A DNA stretch of 64,000 nucleotides from positions 58,952 through 122,951 of the forward strand of contig CAZCZZ010000001.1 in NCBI GenBank assembly GCA_964503335.1. The letters run 5' to 3'. Below are positions 8,608-17,792 of this stretch, in pieces. The notes under the pieces are model-generated. The model was not told the DNA's origin. It saw only the letters and a program-made list of their open reading frames with translations, and ran no database searches. The position numbers and the translations under genes are program-made. Each line of letters opens with the position of its first letter. Position 1 is the stretch's first letter. This DNA comes from CAZCZZ01 sp964503335 (GTDB lineage: Bacteria; Verrucomicrobiota; Kiritimatiellia; CAIVKH01).

Positions 8608-9657
8608 ATGAATCTGGCGTTGTTGAAGAAACTGAGCGAAGCGGCGGGCGTTCCGGGACGGGAAGAGAAGTTGCGCGAGATCGTGCGCGCGGAACTGAAG
8701 CCGCTGGTGGATTCGCTCGAAACGGATGTGATGGGCAATGTGATCGGACGCCGCAAGGGGAAGTCAAAGACGAAGGTCATGATCGCGGCGCACATGGACG
8801 AGATTGGGTTCATGGTGAAGTACATCGACGACAAGGGATTCCTGCGCCTGCAAACGCTCGGTGGCTTTGATCCGCGCCAGCTTTTCGCGCAGCGGGTGCT
8901 GGTCCATTCGCGCGCCGGGGACAAATTCCGCGGCGTCCTTTCCTACACGGCCAAGCCCATCCACATGCAGTCGCCCGAGGAGAGCAAGGAAGCGCCGAAG
9001 GTGGAGAACTTCTTTGTCGATCTCGGCATGACGGTCGCCGACGTGAAGAAGCACATTTTTATCGGCGACATGGTCACAATGGATCGCACGCTGGAGCCGT
9101 GCGGCGACAACGTAATCGGGAAGTCGATCGACAACCGCGTCGGCCTCTTCGTCATGATTGAAGCCCTGCGCGCGCTGAAGAAGCACAAGGTGGACATCTA
9201 TGCCGTGGCGACCGTGCAAGAGGAGATCGGACTGCGCGGTGCGACAACTGCGGCGTATGCGCTGAACCCGGACATCGGAATCGCGTTGGACACGACGCTG
9301 GCAAATGACTATCCGGGCCAGTCCGATGCCGATGCGGTGACGCGTCTCGGACATGGCGCGGCCATCAAGATCATGGACGCGTCACTGATCTGCAATCCCA
9401 AGCTGGTCGAACACCTGCGGACCATCGCCGAGCGCGAGAAGATCCCGCACCAGATGGAAATCCTGCCCCGGGGCGGAACGGACGGCGGGGCACTGCAGCG
9501 GGCGAGGGGCGGCATCGTCAGCATGACCCTCAGCATCCCGACCCGGTATATCCACACGGTCAACGAAATGGCCAGCCTTAAGGACATCGATTCCGCCATA
9601 AAGCTGCTCAAAACCTACCTTTCCGAGGCTCACGATGGGGTCTATTCACTGGAGTAG
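8608..9657 (+). CDS. M42 family metallopeptidase (glutamyl aminopeptidase/endoglucanase-like)
   Basis: A cytosolic dinuclear metal aminopeptidase of the tetrahedral aminopeptidase group. The ATG at 8608 follows GAAGGGAAG (8592-8600), and the first residues MNLALLKKLSEAAGVPGREE are typical of the family. Metal-ligand motifs are visible: AHMDEIGFM near residue 68, SIDNRVG near 175, the catalytic pair VQEEIGLRGA and ALDTTL. GGTDGG with a late histidine (YIHTVNE) completes the set. Length of 349 residues matches M42 enzymes. It is monocistronic and divergent from phr. Confidence 0.92.
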   Translation: MNLALLKKLSEAAGVPGREEKLREIVRAELKPLVDSLETDVMGNVIGRRKGKSKTKVMIAAHMDEIGFMVKYIDDKGFLRLQTLGGFDPRQLFAQRVLVHSRAGDKFRGVLSYTAKPIHMQSPEESKEAPKVENFFVDLGMTVADVKKHIFIGDMVTMDRTLEPCGDNVIGKSIDNRVGLFVMIEALRALKKHKVDIYAVATVQEEIGLRGATTAAYALNPDIGIALDTTLANDYPGQSDADAVTRLGHGAAIKIMDASLICNPKLVEHLRTIAEREKIPHQMEILPRGGTDGGALQRARGGIVSMTLSIPTRYIHTVNEMASLKDIDSAIKLLKTYLSEAHDGVYSLE

Positions 9658-9857
9658 GGCATGTTTGTTAATAAGACGGCGTGTTTTGGGCTTGGTTTAT
9701 CCGTCTGATCGGCCCTATCGGTCCTTATCGGTCTGATTTAAAGAGGATTTGATCAGAACTGCGCAATCTTGCAAAAAAATCAGCTATTTTTAAGTTGCCG
9801 TTCCGCAGTAGAGGTGTATCTTGTGTCCATATTCGACATTTTCGAAAGGGCGCAACA
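9658..9857. other. Intergenic region with degenerate TATCGGTC repeats upstream of ilvB
   Basis: About 200 bases without a gene. Positions 9700-9738 hold short repeats of the word (C/T)ATCGG(T/C)C framed by CCGTCTGATC and GGTCTGATTT. A ribosome site (GAAAGG, 9844-9849) precedes ilvB. I see no leader peptide or T-box-like attenuator. Confidence 0.5.
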
Positions 9858-11642
9858 ATGACACCTCCTACAGCGATTCAGGAACCGGAACCCAAGGCGA
9901 CGAAGCCTTCTCCAAAGACACCAACCCAGCAACTTGATGGCGCCCAGGCCCTCATCAAGATTCTCGAGAAGATGGGTGTTGAGTTCATCTGGGGTCTTTC
10001 CGGTGGTGCGGCCATTCCGATCTTTGATGCCATTGTCACGACGAAGACGAAGATCAAGCTGGTCCTCGTGCGTCATGAGCAGGGTGCGACGCATATGGCT
10101 GACGGCTATGCGCGCGCGACGGGCAAGCCGGGCGTGGTGCTGGTGACCAGCGGTCCCGGTGCGACGAATACGGTCACGGGCATCATGACGGCGCATATGG
10201 ATTCCGTGCCGATGATTGTGATCACGGGCCAGACGATTTCGCCGATGCTGGGCAAGGACGCGTTCCAGGAAGCGGACGTGTTTGGCCTGACGATGCCCGT
10301 GGTGAAGCACTCGTACCTGATCAAGAACCCGAACGACATCCCGCGCATCGCGAGGGAGGCGTTCCATATTGCCACGACGGGTCGTCCGGGCCCTGTGCTG
10401 ATGGACATCCCGAAGGACGTGAGCTCGGCTCCGTGCACGGCGAGTCTCGATTCGCCCATGGATCTTCCGGGTTACAAGCCGCAGGTGGATTTCAACATGC
10501 AGCATCTGAAGGATATAGCAGCGGCTCTCAGTCGGTCGAAACAACCCCTGCTGCTGTGCGGTCACGGTGCGTTGATCTCGAAAGCTGCGCCAGCCGTGAA
10601 GGCGCTTGCCGAGAAGCTGCAGGCCCCCGTGGTGACGACGTTGCTTGGCAAGGGTGTGTTCCCGGAAAGTCATCCGCTGTCACTCGGCATGCTCGGCATG
10701 CACGGAACGGCCTATGCGAACAAGGCCGTGGTGGAGTGTGACTTGATCATGTCGATCGGTTCACGCTACGACGACCGCATTATCGGCCAGGCTCCGAAGT
10801 TCTGCCGCAACGCCACGCGTATTCACATCGATGTGGACTGGGCCGAAATCAACAAGATGGTTCAGGTGCATCACTACTGCGTCGGCGATGCGCGCGAGAT
10901 CGTGGAAGAGCTGACGAAGCATGTGTCGAAGCTCGATACGAAGCCATGGCTGCAGCGTCTTGACGGCTACAAGAAGAAGTTCCCGCTCAAGTTCAAGAAG
11001 CAGGGTGGCTTGAAAATGCAGGCGATCCTGTATGAGTTGGACAAGATGCTGCCGCCGACCTCCGTGGTCGCCACCGACGTGGGCCAGCACCAGATGTGGG
11101 CGGCTCAGTTTGTGAAGTCGCACCTGCCCGACACGTGGTTGAGCTCGGGTGGGGCCGGCACGATGGGCTATGGCTTCCCTGCAGCCGTGGGCGCACAGTT
11201 TGGCAAGCCGAAGGAGCAGTGCTGGGCGATCGTGGGCGATGGCGGATTCCAGATGACGCTCTGCGAGCTCGCCACGGCTTGTGTGCACAAGTTGCCTGTG
11301 AAGATCCTGGTACTGAACAACCACTATCTCGGCATGGTGCGTCAGTGGCAGGAGCTCTTCTTTGAATCGCGTGAAAGCGGTGTGGACCTCGAAGGCAACC
11401 CTGACTTTGCCAAGCTGGCCGATTCCTATCCGGGCGCAAAGGGCTTCACGCTGAAGCGTCCGGCCGACATCAAGAAGATCCTGAAGCGCGCGATGGAATA
11501 CAACGATGGCCCGTGCGTCATCAATGCCGAGTGCGTGAAAACAGAGAACGTGTATCCGATGATTCCTGCCGGACGCGCCCTGGAAGACATGATCCTTGAA
11601 GCCCCGAAGCACAAGATGGAGAAGCCGACGGGATCGACGTAG
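9858..11642 (+). CDS. ilvB: Acetolactate synthase large (catalytic) subunit
   Basis: A ThDP- and FAD-dependent enzyme that condenses two pyruvates, or pyruvate with 2-ketobutyrate, in branched-chain amino acid synthesis. The start at 9858 has GAAAGG upstream. The N-terminal ThDP domain has GLSGGAAIPIFDAI and the catalytic Glu in RHEQGATHMADGYARATG. The middle FAD domain follows (HPLSLGMLGMHGTAYAN). The C-terminal ThDP-binding motif runs GDGGFQMT...LNNHYLGMV. Length is 594 residues. ilvN follows after 91 bases, with a palindromic repeat between them. Confidence 0.93.
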   Translation: MTPPTAIQEPEPKATKPSPKTPTQQLDGAQALIKILEKMGVEFIWGLSGGAAIPIFDAIVTTKTKIKLVLVRHEQGATHMADGYARATGKPGVVLVTSGPGATNTVTGIMTAHMDSVPMIVITGQTISPMLGKDAFQEADVFGLTMPVVKHSYLIKNPNDIPRIAREAFHIATTGRPGPVLMDIPKDVSSAPCTASLDSPMDLPGYKPQVDFNMQHLKDIAAALSRSKQPLLLCGHGALISKAAPAVKALAEKLQAPVVTTLLGKGVFPESHPLSLGMLGMHGTAYANKAVVECDLIMSIGSRYDDRIIGQAPKFCRNATRIHIDVDWAEINKMVQVHHYCVGDAREIVEELTKHVSKLDTKPWLQRLDGYKKKFPLKFKKQGGLKMQAILYELDKMLPPTSVVATDVGQHQMWAAQFVKSHLPDTWLSSGGAGTMGYGFPAAVGAQFGKPKEQCWAIVGDGGFQMTLCELATACVHKLPVKILVLNNHYLGMVRQWQELFFESRESGVDLEGNPDFAKLADSYPGAKGFTLKRPADIKKILKRAMEYNDGPCVINAECVKTENVYPMIPAGRALEDMILEAPKHKMEKPTGST

Positions 11643-11653
11643 GACGAAGAAGA

Positions 11654-11728
11654 ATGGTTGATGGTTGAGGGTAAATGTTTCCTCCAATCATCAACCATAA
11701 ACCATCAACCCTTAACCATTATCAGGTC
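11654..11728. repeat. Palindromic ATGGTTGATGG repeat between ilvB and ilvN
   Basis: The left half ATGGTTGATGGTTGAGGGTAA is matched by a right half with ACCATCAACCCTTAACCAT, forming a long imperfect stem inside the ilvBN transcript. It could set the ratio of the two subunits by stabilising or stopping mRNA. It belongs to the same word family as the repeat at 23845-23932. Confidence 0.65.
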
Positions 11729-11733
11729 TAGCT

Positions 11734-12279
11734 ATGACTACTCAAACCGCACCGTCCCTCGCCACACCGTCCTCCGTAATGCCGGGTATTCCGTTCGTCC
11801 ACACGCTCAGCGTGTATGTGTCGAACAAGCCCGGCGTGCTTGCCCGCATTGCCCAGTGCTTTGCGCGGCGCGGATTCAACATTGAGTCGCTCGTCGTGTC
11901 GGCCGCAATGGATGGCAAGTTCTCGCGCATGACGATTGGCGTGAGCGGCAACCCGGACGGCCTTGAGCAGATCATCAAACAGGTGAGCAAGCTGATCGAC
12001 GTGCTTCGCTGCGTGGATCACACGGGCGAGGACTCCGTGATCAAGGAACTCGCCCTCGCGAAGATTGCGGTCGGCCCCGGCGAACGTCCCGAAGCGCTGC
12101 AAATCGGCGAACACTTCGGTTGCAAGACGGTGGATCTGACGGAGACCTCCATGATCCTGCAGTGCACGGGAAACAGTGAGAAGATCGATGCGATGATCGC
12201 GATGCTCGCCAAGTTCCGCATCATCGAGCTCGTGCGCACCGGCAAGGTTGTGATGGCCCGCGGCGATGGCATGACCTGA
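11734..12279 (+). CDS. ilvN: Acetolactate synthase small (regulatory) subunit
   Basis: The regulatory partner of IlvB that gives valine sensitivity. An N-terminal ACT domain (about residues 23-97) has HTLSVYVSNKPGVLARIAQCFARRGFNIESL, and a C-terminal ALS_ss_C domain contains VAVGPGERPE-like and LELTG-like elements (IAVGPGERPEALQI, LTETSMILQCTGNSEK). Length of 181 residues is normal. The first 20 residues are a poorly conserved Thr/Ser/Pro-rich lead. Only a weak ribosome site (CAGG) is present, so translation may depend on the upstream palindrome structure. Confidence 0.92.
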   Translation: MTTQTAPSLATPSSVMPGIPFVHTLSVYVSNKPGVLARIAQCFARRGFNIESLVVSAAMDGKFSRMTIGVSGNPDGLEQIIKQVSKLIDVLRCVDHTGEDSVIKELALAKIAVGPGERPEALQIGEHFGCKTVDLTETSMILQCTGNSEKIDAMIAMLAKFRIIELVRTGKVVMARGDGMT

Positions 12280-12352
12280 CCAGCCGCTCATCACGGCTTG
12301 AAGACCTCGCGCCATTGCACTATTTCTAGTGCGGGATGAGGAGGGTCCCGCC

Positions 12353-13159
12353 TTGAAGTTCACATGCTGGTTCATCGCCGCACTGTCGTTTCTCGTTACC
12401 CCTTCCCTTTATGCCGACGGAGAGAGAACGGCAGGGATGCTTTCCCTCGCGACACCGTTCCAGATTCCCGATGAATCGTTCAACGTGCGCGGCCTTCGCC
12501 TGAATCTCCTCTACGGGAGCGCCGAGTCCGTGCATGGCTTGGATCTCGGACTTGTGAACTTCACGCGCGATTCGTCGAAGGGCATGGGATTCGGATTCCT
12601 GAACTACACGCGGGGCGAGGTGGATGGGATTCAGCTCGGCTTTGTGAATCTTGCCGCCAGAGGTTTCGACGGGCTGCAAGTCGGCGTGGCTTGTGTTGCG
12701 CTGGCGTCCAGCAGTGGCGTCCAATTCGGGTTCTACAACGCTTGCGCAGAGTTTCGCGGTCTGGCTGTCGCATTCATGAACGATGCCGACGCGATCAGAG
12801 GGATGCAGCTCGGCCTGCTGAACAGCGCACGGACGGTCTCGCGGCTCCAGGTAGGTCTGGCCAATCATGTGCGGGGCGATTCTCCGGATGCGGTTCGCGT
12901 CGGTTTGCTCAACCTTGGCACGCGCGTTGGGACAAGCGGCTTGGATATCGGCGTGGCCAACATGACCATGGATGCTGCCGAATCACGTTGGGCGGTTGGC
13001 GGCTTCAACCTCAGTTCATTCAGGGAAGGGGAAGGCACGCAGATCGGTATCGTCAATTTCACCATGAGCTCCCGTTCCTTGCAGATCGGGTTGTTCAACG
13101 TGCGTCACACCGAACGGGAAGGACTACTCCTCCGTCCGTTTGTTGGTTTCCCTAGATAA
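12353..13159 (+). CDS. Exported repeat protein with GLQ(I/L)GLVN-type repeats
   Basis: I choose the TTG at 12353 because a GGAGG ribosome site lies about 9 bases upstream and it begins a clear signal peptide (MKFTCWFIAALSF..., cleavage near YADG). After it, about 12 repeats of roughly 18-20 residues carry the core G-hydrophobic-Q-hydrophobic-G-hydrophobic-hydrophobic-N (GIQLGFVN, GMQLGLLN, GTQIGIVN, SLQIGLFN). Such repeats suggest a beta-solenoid or beta-barrel surface protein. The gene is 5 bases upstream of the LpxR homologue in the same direction, suggesting a joint outer-membrane role. Function unknown. Confidence 0.75.
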   Translation: MKFTCWFIAALSFLVTPSLYADGERTAGMLSLATPFQIPDESFNVRGLRLNLLYGSAESVHGLDLGLVNFTRDSSKGMGFGFLNYTRGEVDGIQLGFVNLAARGFDGLQVGVACVALASSSGVQFGFYNACAEFRGLAVAFMNDADAIRGMQLGLLNSARTVSRLQVGLANHVRGDSPDAVRVGLLNLGTRVGTSGLDIGVANMTMDAAESRWAVGGFNLSSFREGEGTQIGIVNFTMSSRSLQIGLFNVRHTEREGLLLRPFVGFPR

Positions 13160-13164
13160 CTCCC

Positions 13165-14205
13165 ATGCGACACGTAAAGACCAAAGTCGCCCTGGGTGTG
13201 ACGCTGGGCCTGCTATGCGAAATCAGTCACGCCGGTTCCCTGGTGTGGGAGAACGACATCTTTAACCAGATCAACCGGCGTGAAAGCACGGACCGGTACT
13301 ACACACAGGGCATGCGCTTTGTGACCGAACGCAATCCCACCGATACAAACCTCGTCAGCGACGGCATTCTTCGCTGGCTCTCCGGCAACGGCACTGCCGT
13401 CGCCACGAATCGACACTACCTGACCTTCGGACAGACCATCTACACGCCGCGGTCCATTACCATGCCTACCGAAGAGGAGAGCGATCGCTCGTATGCGGCG
13501 TGGATGTTTGCGGGACTGATGGCTGTGCGTGTTCAGGAGATCGACTATCGCCTGGGGCTGCGCTTCGCCGAGCGGATTGACCGCGTGGAAGCCCAGCTCG
13601 GTGTCGTCGGCCCGATGGCCCTGGGCGAGCCGGTGCAGAAGACATTTCATGAGATCATCGGTTCAGATGATCCGAAGGGCTGGGACCGGCAACTGCGGAA
13701 TTCAGCAGGAGCCACCGTGCTCTGGGACCGCAAGTGGCAATCACAAGCCTATGGCCGGAATGAACGACTCAGCTTCGATGCGATTCCCGGCATCGGCCTG
13801 ATGGCAGGCAATATCCAAAGCTACATGCACGCTGAATGCGTCGTTCGTATGGCGGTCTTCTCCGCACTGCCGTCGCCATGGTCACCGGAAGTTATTCCGC
13901 AAAGCACACCGATGAGCGACATCCGGTCAGGCCAGGTCTCTTCTCCGGACACGCGAATCGGTTTCTATCTATTCGTGGGCGGCGATGCGCGCCTCTACGC
14001 AAACAACGGACTCATTGAAGGCATGGACTCCGACGACTTTGGCCGTCCCATGGAACCACTTGTCCACGACTTCAAGATGGGTTTCGGTCTAACCATCCCG
14101 GAAGGCATTCACTTCGTGTTTGCCTATATCCTGCGAAGCGAAGAGTTCGAAGGCCAGGATGGACGCCAGGAATTCGGCTCGGTGGCCGTCTCGACCGACT
14201 TCTAA
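13165..14205 (+). CDS. Lipid A deacylase LpxR-family outer-membrane protein
   Basis: LpxR is a calcium-dependent outer-membrane enzyme that removes the 3'-acyloxyacyl group of lipid A. The protein has a signal peptide (about 1-24, SHAGS), then the signature WENDIF with TDRYYTQGMRF near residue 45, containing the Asn/Asp and Thr positions of the active site, and FGQTIYTP near residue 90. It ends in an aromatic strand (VAVSTDF) as beta-barrels do. The middle of the barrel diverges from characterised LpxR, so activity is inferred. It probably forms an operon with the repeat protein upstream. Confidence 0.82.
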   Translation: MRHVKTKVALGVTLGLLCEISHAGSLVWENDIFNQINRRESTDRYYTQGMRFVTERNPTDTNLVSDGILRWLSGNGTAVATNRHYLTFGQTIYTPRSITMPTEEESDRSYAAWMFAGLMAVRVQEIDYRLGLRFAERIDRVEAQLGVVGPMALGEPVQKTFHEIIGSDDPKGWDRQLRNSAGATVLWDRKWQSQAYGRNERLSFDAIPGIGLMAGNIQSYMHAECVVRMAVFSALPSPWSPEVIPQSTPMSDIRSGQVSSPDTRIGFYLFVGGDARLYANNGLIEGMDSDDFGRPMEPLVHDFKMGFGLTIPEGIHFVFAYILRSEEFEGQDGRQEFGSVAVSTDF

Positions 14206-14210
14206 CTCTG

Positions 14211-14960
14211 TCAGTGCCGAGCGGCACGGCTGATTCGGACGTCGGGTCGATACGTGATCCGAATGAGCAAATCGCCACGGCCGCCACGGGCTTTGGGAAG
14301 TCCTTCGCCGTGGATTCGAATGACTTCCCGACGTGCCACGTGCGGCGGAATCTTCACACGAAGGAATTGACCGGTCGCTCCGCGAACCGACTCCATTCCT
14401 CCCAGCGTTGCGCGGTGAGCGCTGATCTTCAGGTCACACCGCAAGTCAGAGCCGCGTGCCTTGAACCTCGCGTCGGGCCGGACCTTTACGCGCACGATCA
14501 CGCATCCGTTTTCGAACGGCGGTGCGCGCTTCAGGCGGAAGCGTGTGCCCGGCGCGGTTTCCGGAGGGATAACGAGCTCGTACGACTCCATTCCGCGCGG
14601 ATTCGCAGGATCCGTTACATGTACGGTAAGCGATGCGCCACGCAGTAGATCCTGAATCGCAATATGAACGTCCTGCGTGATGTTCGCCACCAGCCCGCCG
14701 CCACGCTGTCTCTCCGTGCCACGCTCAGACCGCGTGAGCTTCTCGTCATAAACCCGTCGTCGCGCAGAATCCCCGAGCGCTTCATAGGCCGCATTGAGCG
14801 CTTGAATGCGAGTCATCGCATCCGGCGATCCTGGATTCACATCCGGATGGTGCTTCTTGGCCAAGTTCCGATACGCCGTGCGAATCTCCGCGTCAGAGCA
14901 ATCACGTTCGAGTTCAAGCGTCGCATAGTGGTCGGGAATCTCAGATTTCACGCAGCACAC
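14211..14960 (-). CDS. DnaJ/CbpA-like J-domain co-chaperone
   Basis: The 249-residue protein has a J domain (about 10-75) with the HPD motif at 38-40, which stimulates DnaK ATPase. Two DnaJ C-terminal substrate-binding domains follow (PETAPGTRFRLKRAPPFENG, then SVRGATGQFLRVKIPPHVARREVIRIHGEGLPK). The zinc-finger CXXCXGXG repeats of DnaJ are absent, so it resembles CbpA or a type II J protein. It is convergent with lpxR, 5 bases apart, and marks the left border of the phage-derived island. Confidence 0.88.
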   Translation of the reverse strand: MCCVKSEIPDHYATLELERDCSDAEIRTAYRNLAKKHHPDVNPGSPDAMTRIQALNAAYEALGDSARRRVYDEKLTRSERGTERQRGGGLVANITQDVHIAIQDLLRGASLTVHVTDPANPRGMESYELVIPPETAPGTRFRLKRAPPFENGCVIVRVKVRPDARFKARGSDLRCDLKISAHRATLGGMESVRGATGQFLRVKIPPHVARREVIRIHGEGLPKARGGRGDLLIRITYRPDVRISRAARH

Positions 14961-15062
14961 GCTAGCGAATGCACCGCTGCATTTCCAGTTCGAGCACCGT
15001 CTTGCACGAGAAACTGAGTGACTACTCAGTCTGGGGGCGAGCTATCGCATCCGCTCTATTGA

Positions 15063-15680
15063 CTACCCGTTCTCCCGCAACCTCGACGCCTTCACCATTC
15101 CCATCAACCCGCAACCCTTTCCGGAAGCATCGTCATCGGCTGCGACCTCGCCAAACACAACGACTGGACCGTCCTCATCGCCATGGACCGCAAGACCGGC
15201 CAATGCGTGGACATGGAACGATTTCAGCGTCTCGACTGGCCGATCCAGAAAGAGCGCATCCTCGCCTTCTGCAAGAAGTGGAGTGGTCTCCTCGTCATGG
15301 ACGCCACCGGGGCAGGGGACCCGATCTATGATGACCTCGCCCGCGTATGGCCGCGAATCGAGCCCGTGAAGTTCACGAACCAGAAGAAGGTGGAGCTGAT
15401 TCAGCGCCTCATTGTCGCCGTGGAACAGCGCAATGTGTCATGGCCGCGCGAGTGGGAAATACTGACCAACGAGCTGAAGCGATACGAGTACGCCATCAGT
15501 CCGAACGGCGCGATCACCTACAGCGCGCTGAGTGGGTATCACGATGATTGCGTGATTTCGTTGGCGTTAGCGACGAGTGGACGGGTTATTGGAGGAGGGG
15601 GATTGATGATCGCGTTTTCGGTTCTAACCTTCGCTAGGGGTGTTTCTGGTGGAAAGCATCGACGACATTTGGTCTGTTAG
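15063..15680 (+). pseudogene. Phage terminase large subunit remnant (nuclease domain only)
   Basis: From about 15120 the frame reads GSIVIGCDLAKHNDWTVLIA, the first RNase-H-fold strand with the metal-binding Asp of terminase nucleases. LLVMDATGAGDPIYDDL and SGYHDDCVISLALA supply the later acidic motifs. The ATPase domain is missing: a stop lies at 15060-15062 in this frame, while a neighbouring frame just upstream reads like phage coding sequence, so a frameshift or deletion is likely. The C-terminal 40 residues diverge. With the portal fragment at 19221 it marks a decayed Mu-like prophage. Confidence 0.75.
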
Positions 15681-15737
15681 CAATGAGAGTGGATCGTTGA
15701 ACACTGCGCACGAACGCTGCGCGTTGACAGCGCTGAG

Positions 15738-16439
15738 TCAAATATCTTCGCTGTATTGGGTTTGTCTGGCCTCTGGAAGAACGCCCCGACCGATCTCCCG
15801 AATAACGACGTCCTTGCCCTCACTACTGCGATATTTGTAATCACAGGTGATCTCAAGGGTGTCGTCTGGACGAACCTCTTTCATCACAATTGAGAACCCT
15901 GCACGTTCGACCGCCTCCATGAAGTCCGTGACACTTATTGCCCTATTCATATCACTACCCAATGAGTAGTTGTAGACCCACACGACGTCTTCCATTCGGG
16001 TTGAGTTCTCCCTCATCATCTGAACGCGAACGTCGTAGCCTGCCAAGAACTGCGCGTGTTGTTCGAATCGCCATGTCAGAAGAATCCGGTCACCGTAAAG
16101 TGTCATGTTAGGCTTTGGGTTGCCTAGTTTCTTTTCCAGCTCTTGGATGCGAATTGATGTCGACAACATCACATCGGTCAGGGCAACAACGAACCTTTGA
16201 TCTTTTGGAGCCAGATCGAATGATGGCCGCGTGACTGATTCATTGGCTTGCGTGCTGCTCGCGAGAACAGCAGCCAGTATTTCACTGCGCAGTTCGTCGA
16301 TATCGGGAGATTGGGTAACCGGCGCCGACTCGTCCCGGTGTAAAATCGACGGTAGAACACCGATCGCGGCGGCGGTAACGGTCGCCAGAGCTGCGAGAAG
16401 TGGTGCTACGTGTGAAGATGGCTTCTTTTCTTCTGTCAT
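15738..16439 (-). CDS. Hypothetical membrane-anchored protein
   Basis: I do not recognise this 233-residue protein. One hydrophobic segment near residues 13-30 (LLAALATVTAAAIGVL) is probably a signal anchor, leaving a soluble domain of about 200 residues that starts with a short heptad-like region (DIDELRSEILAAVLAS; IRIQELEKKLG). The rest is mixed alpha/beta without obvious catalytic motifs. It lies inside the phage-derived island, is opposite in strand to the phage fragments, and looks less GC-rich than its flanks, so it may be cargo. Confidence 0.55.
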   Translation of the reverse strand: MTEEKKPSSHVAPLLAALATVTAAAIGVLPSILHRDESAPVTQSPDIDELRSEILAAVLASSTQANESVTRPSFDLAPKDQRFVVALTDVMLSTSIRIQELEKKLGNPKPNMTLYGDRILLTWRFEQHAQFLAGYDVRVQMMRENSTRMEDVVWVYNYSLGSDMNRAISVTDFMEAVERAGFSIVMKEVRPDDTLEITCDYKYRSSEGKDVVIREIGRGVLPEARQTQYSEDI

Positions 16440-16503
16440 GCAGTCAATACGTCACGCGTTGTGTGCGTTTGCGAAATTGGTGCGACGGGGTCGGCGGCCG
16501 GCA

Positions 16504-16830
16504 TCATTGCCTTAAAAGTCTCACGCTAAACGACATTCCATCTGTTCGTGTCACCTGGTCTTCGTCGAAGTGTTCGTAGTCGATGATGTGTCGCGTGGCG
16601 GTAATCGTGTCGCTGGCCTGATTGTACACCAGGTTCCATTGGTACGTTTGCCATTCGATTAGCCATAGGCGTCGCAGGCCTAGTTGCTGCGGGGAGCCGT
16701 AGAAACGTTCTGGAAATTGCTCCGCGTTCGTAATGCAGCGTTTTTCGTCATAGTTGATGGCGCTCGAACCATCGATATATTGAGTCACAGTAAATTGCGG
16801 CTCTGATTTTCCTGGCACTACGACTGCCAC
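16504..16830 (-). CDS. Hypothetical protein, possibly truncated at its 5' end
   Basis: The frame opens at a GTG (16830) immediately after an in-frame stop and encodes 108 residues (QFTVTQYIDGSSAINYDEKR...) with no recognised family. No signal peptide or ribosome site is visible. Its upstream side abuts the left end of the inverted-repeat element at 16862, so the original N-terminus may have been cut off. It could form a two-gene unit with the neighbouring minus-strand gene at 15738. Confidence 0.4.
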   Translation of the reverse strand: MAVVVPGKSEPQFTVTQYIDGSSAINYDEKRCITNAEQFPERFYGSPQQLGLRRLWLIEWQTYQWNLVYNQASDTITATRHIIDYEHFDEDQVTRTDGMSFSVRLLRQ

Positions 16831-16861
16831 AAATCGCCCTTAGTCGGAAAGCCGGAAAGCC

Positions 16862-16902
16862 GGGGTCGGACCACAGGTTTCACTAGGGCTGCAACGAGTT
16901 GC
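16862..16902. repeat. Left inverted repeat of the Y1-transposase element
   Basis: Begins GGGGTCGGACCACAGG and ends CAACGAGTTGC. It is the reverse complement of 17768-17808 with two small mismatch blocks (3 and 2 bases). Confidence 0.85.
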
Positions 16903-16982
16903 AGCAGAGAAAATGCCCGTTTGGTGGCCTTAGAGCTCTTTTTTGAGGGCAAATTCAGCCTTTAAGCGATAGCGTTCGCGAC

Positions 16983-17792
16983 ATGCCACGCGCCAATCGA
17001 TATATCCTTTCGGGCCAGACGTACCACGTGACGCACCGGTGTCATGACAGGAGCTTTCTGTTCCGCTTCGCCAAGGACCGCGACCTGTATCGCTCGATGA
17101 TCAGGAAGGCTGTGGCGAGGTTCCCGATAACGGTCCTGGGCTACTGTCTGACGTCGAATCACACGCATCTGCTTCTTAAGATCCGGGAAGGCGGGGCGGA
17201 GACCCTGGGGCGATTTATGCAGTCGTTGGAAGGTGACTTCGCGCAAGCGTACAACCTGCGCAGGGAACGCAGCGGAGCATTCTGGAGCGACCGGTATCAC
17301 GCGGTGATGATCGATGAAGGGGACTATCTCTGGCGCTGCTTGCGCTACATCGACCTGAACATGGTTCGTGCCGGTGTAGTGACGAGTCCAGCGGATTGGA
17401 CGTGGTGTGGCTATCAGGAGATCGTTGGGCTTCGTCAACGCTACCGCATCGTGGACCGCGAGGAACTGGCAGAGGCACTTGCACCCGGGCACCCGTTCGA
17501 AGAGGTGGCGCCCCGGTATGCCGCTTACGTAGAGGCGGGTCTTGGCGGACAGAAGAACGTTCGAGAAGCCGCTTGGACGGAGAGCGTGGCGGTGGGCAGC
17601 GAGGCGTTTGTCCGAAGTGTGGGCGCGAAGATCGATGGGCGGATGCAGATGCAGGTCGAGACGACAGAAAAGAACCTATGGGTGGTAAAGGAGGAGCGAG
17701 GAGCTTACGGGCTGTTTTCGGCCCCGAAAAATAGCTCTAAGGTATCGAAATCACCGATTTCGTCGTCGCAACTCGTTGAGGCCCTAGAATAA
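16983..17792 (+). CDS. REP-associated tyrosine transposase (Y1_Tnp, HUH nuclease)
   Basis: A single-strand DNA transposase of the IS200-like HUH superfamily. It starts MPRANRYILSGQTYHVTHRC. The HUH motif is present as SNHTHLLLK near residue 62, and GAFWSDRYHAVMID with CLRYIDLNMVRAGVV, characteristic of RAYT proteins, follows. Length is 269 residues, about 100 longer than compact RAYTs: the C-terminal extension (about 170-269) has no recognised fold and the last residues (SSQLVEALE) are coded by the right inverted repeat. Confidence 0.88.
   Translation: MPRANRYILSGQTYHVTHRCHDRSFLFRFAKDRDLYRSMIRKAVARFPITVLGYCLTSNHTHLLLKIREGGAETLGRFMQSLEGDFAQAYNLRRERSGAFWSDRYHAVMIDEGDYLWRCLRYIDLNMVRAGVVTSPADWTWCGYQEIVGLRQRYRIVDREELAEALAPGHPFEEVAPRYAAYVEAGLGGQKNVREAAWTESVAVGSEAFVRSVGAKIDGRMQMQVETTEKNLWVVKEERGAYGLFSAPKNSSKVSKSPISSSQLVEALE

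Noticed and set aside
9658..9857. An attenuator or T-box upstream of ilvB
   Set aside because: No leader peptide rich in branched-chain codons and no T-box sequence were found; only short repeats are present.
15738..16830. A toxin-antitoxin or defence pair in the phage-derived island
   Set aside because: The two minus-strand hypothetical proteins show no toxin, antitoxin, nuclease or defence motif that I can recognise, so no such function is claimed.
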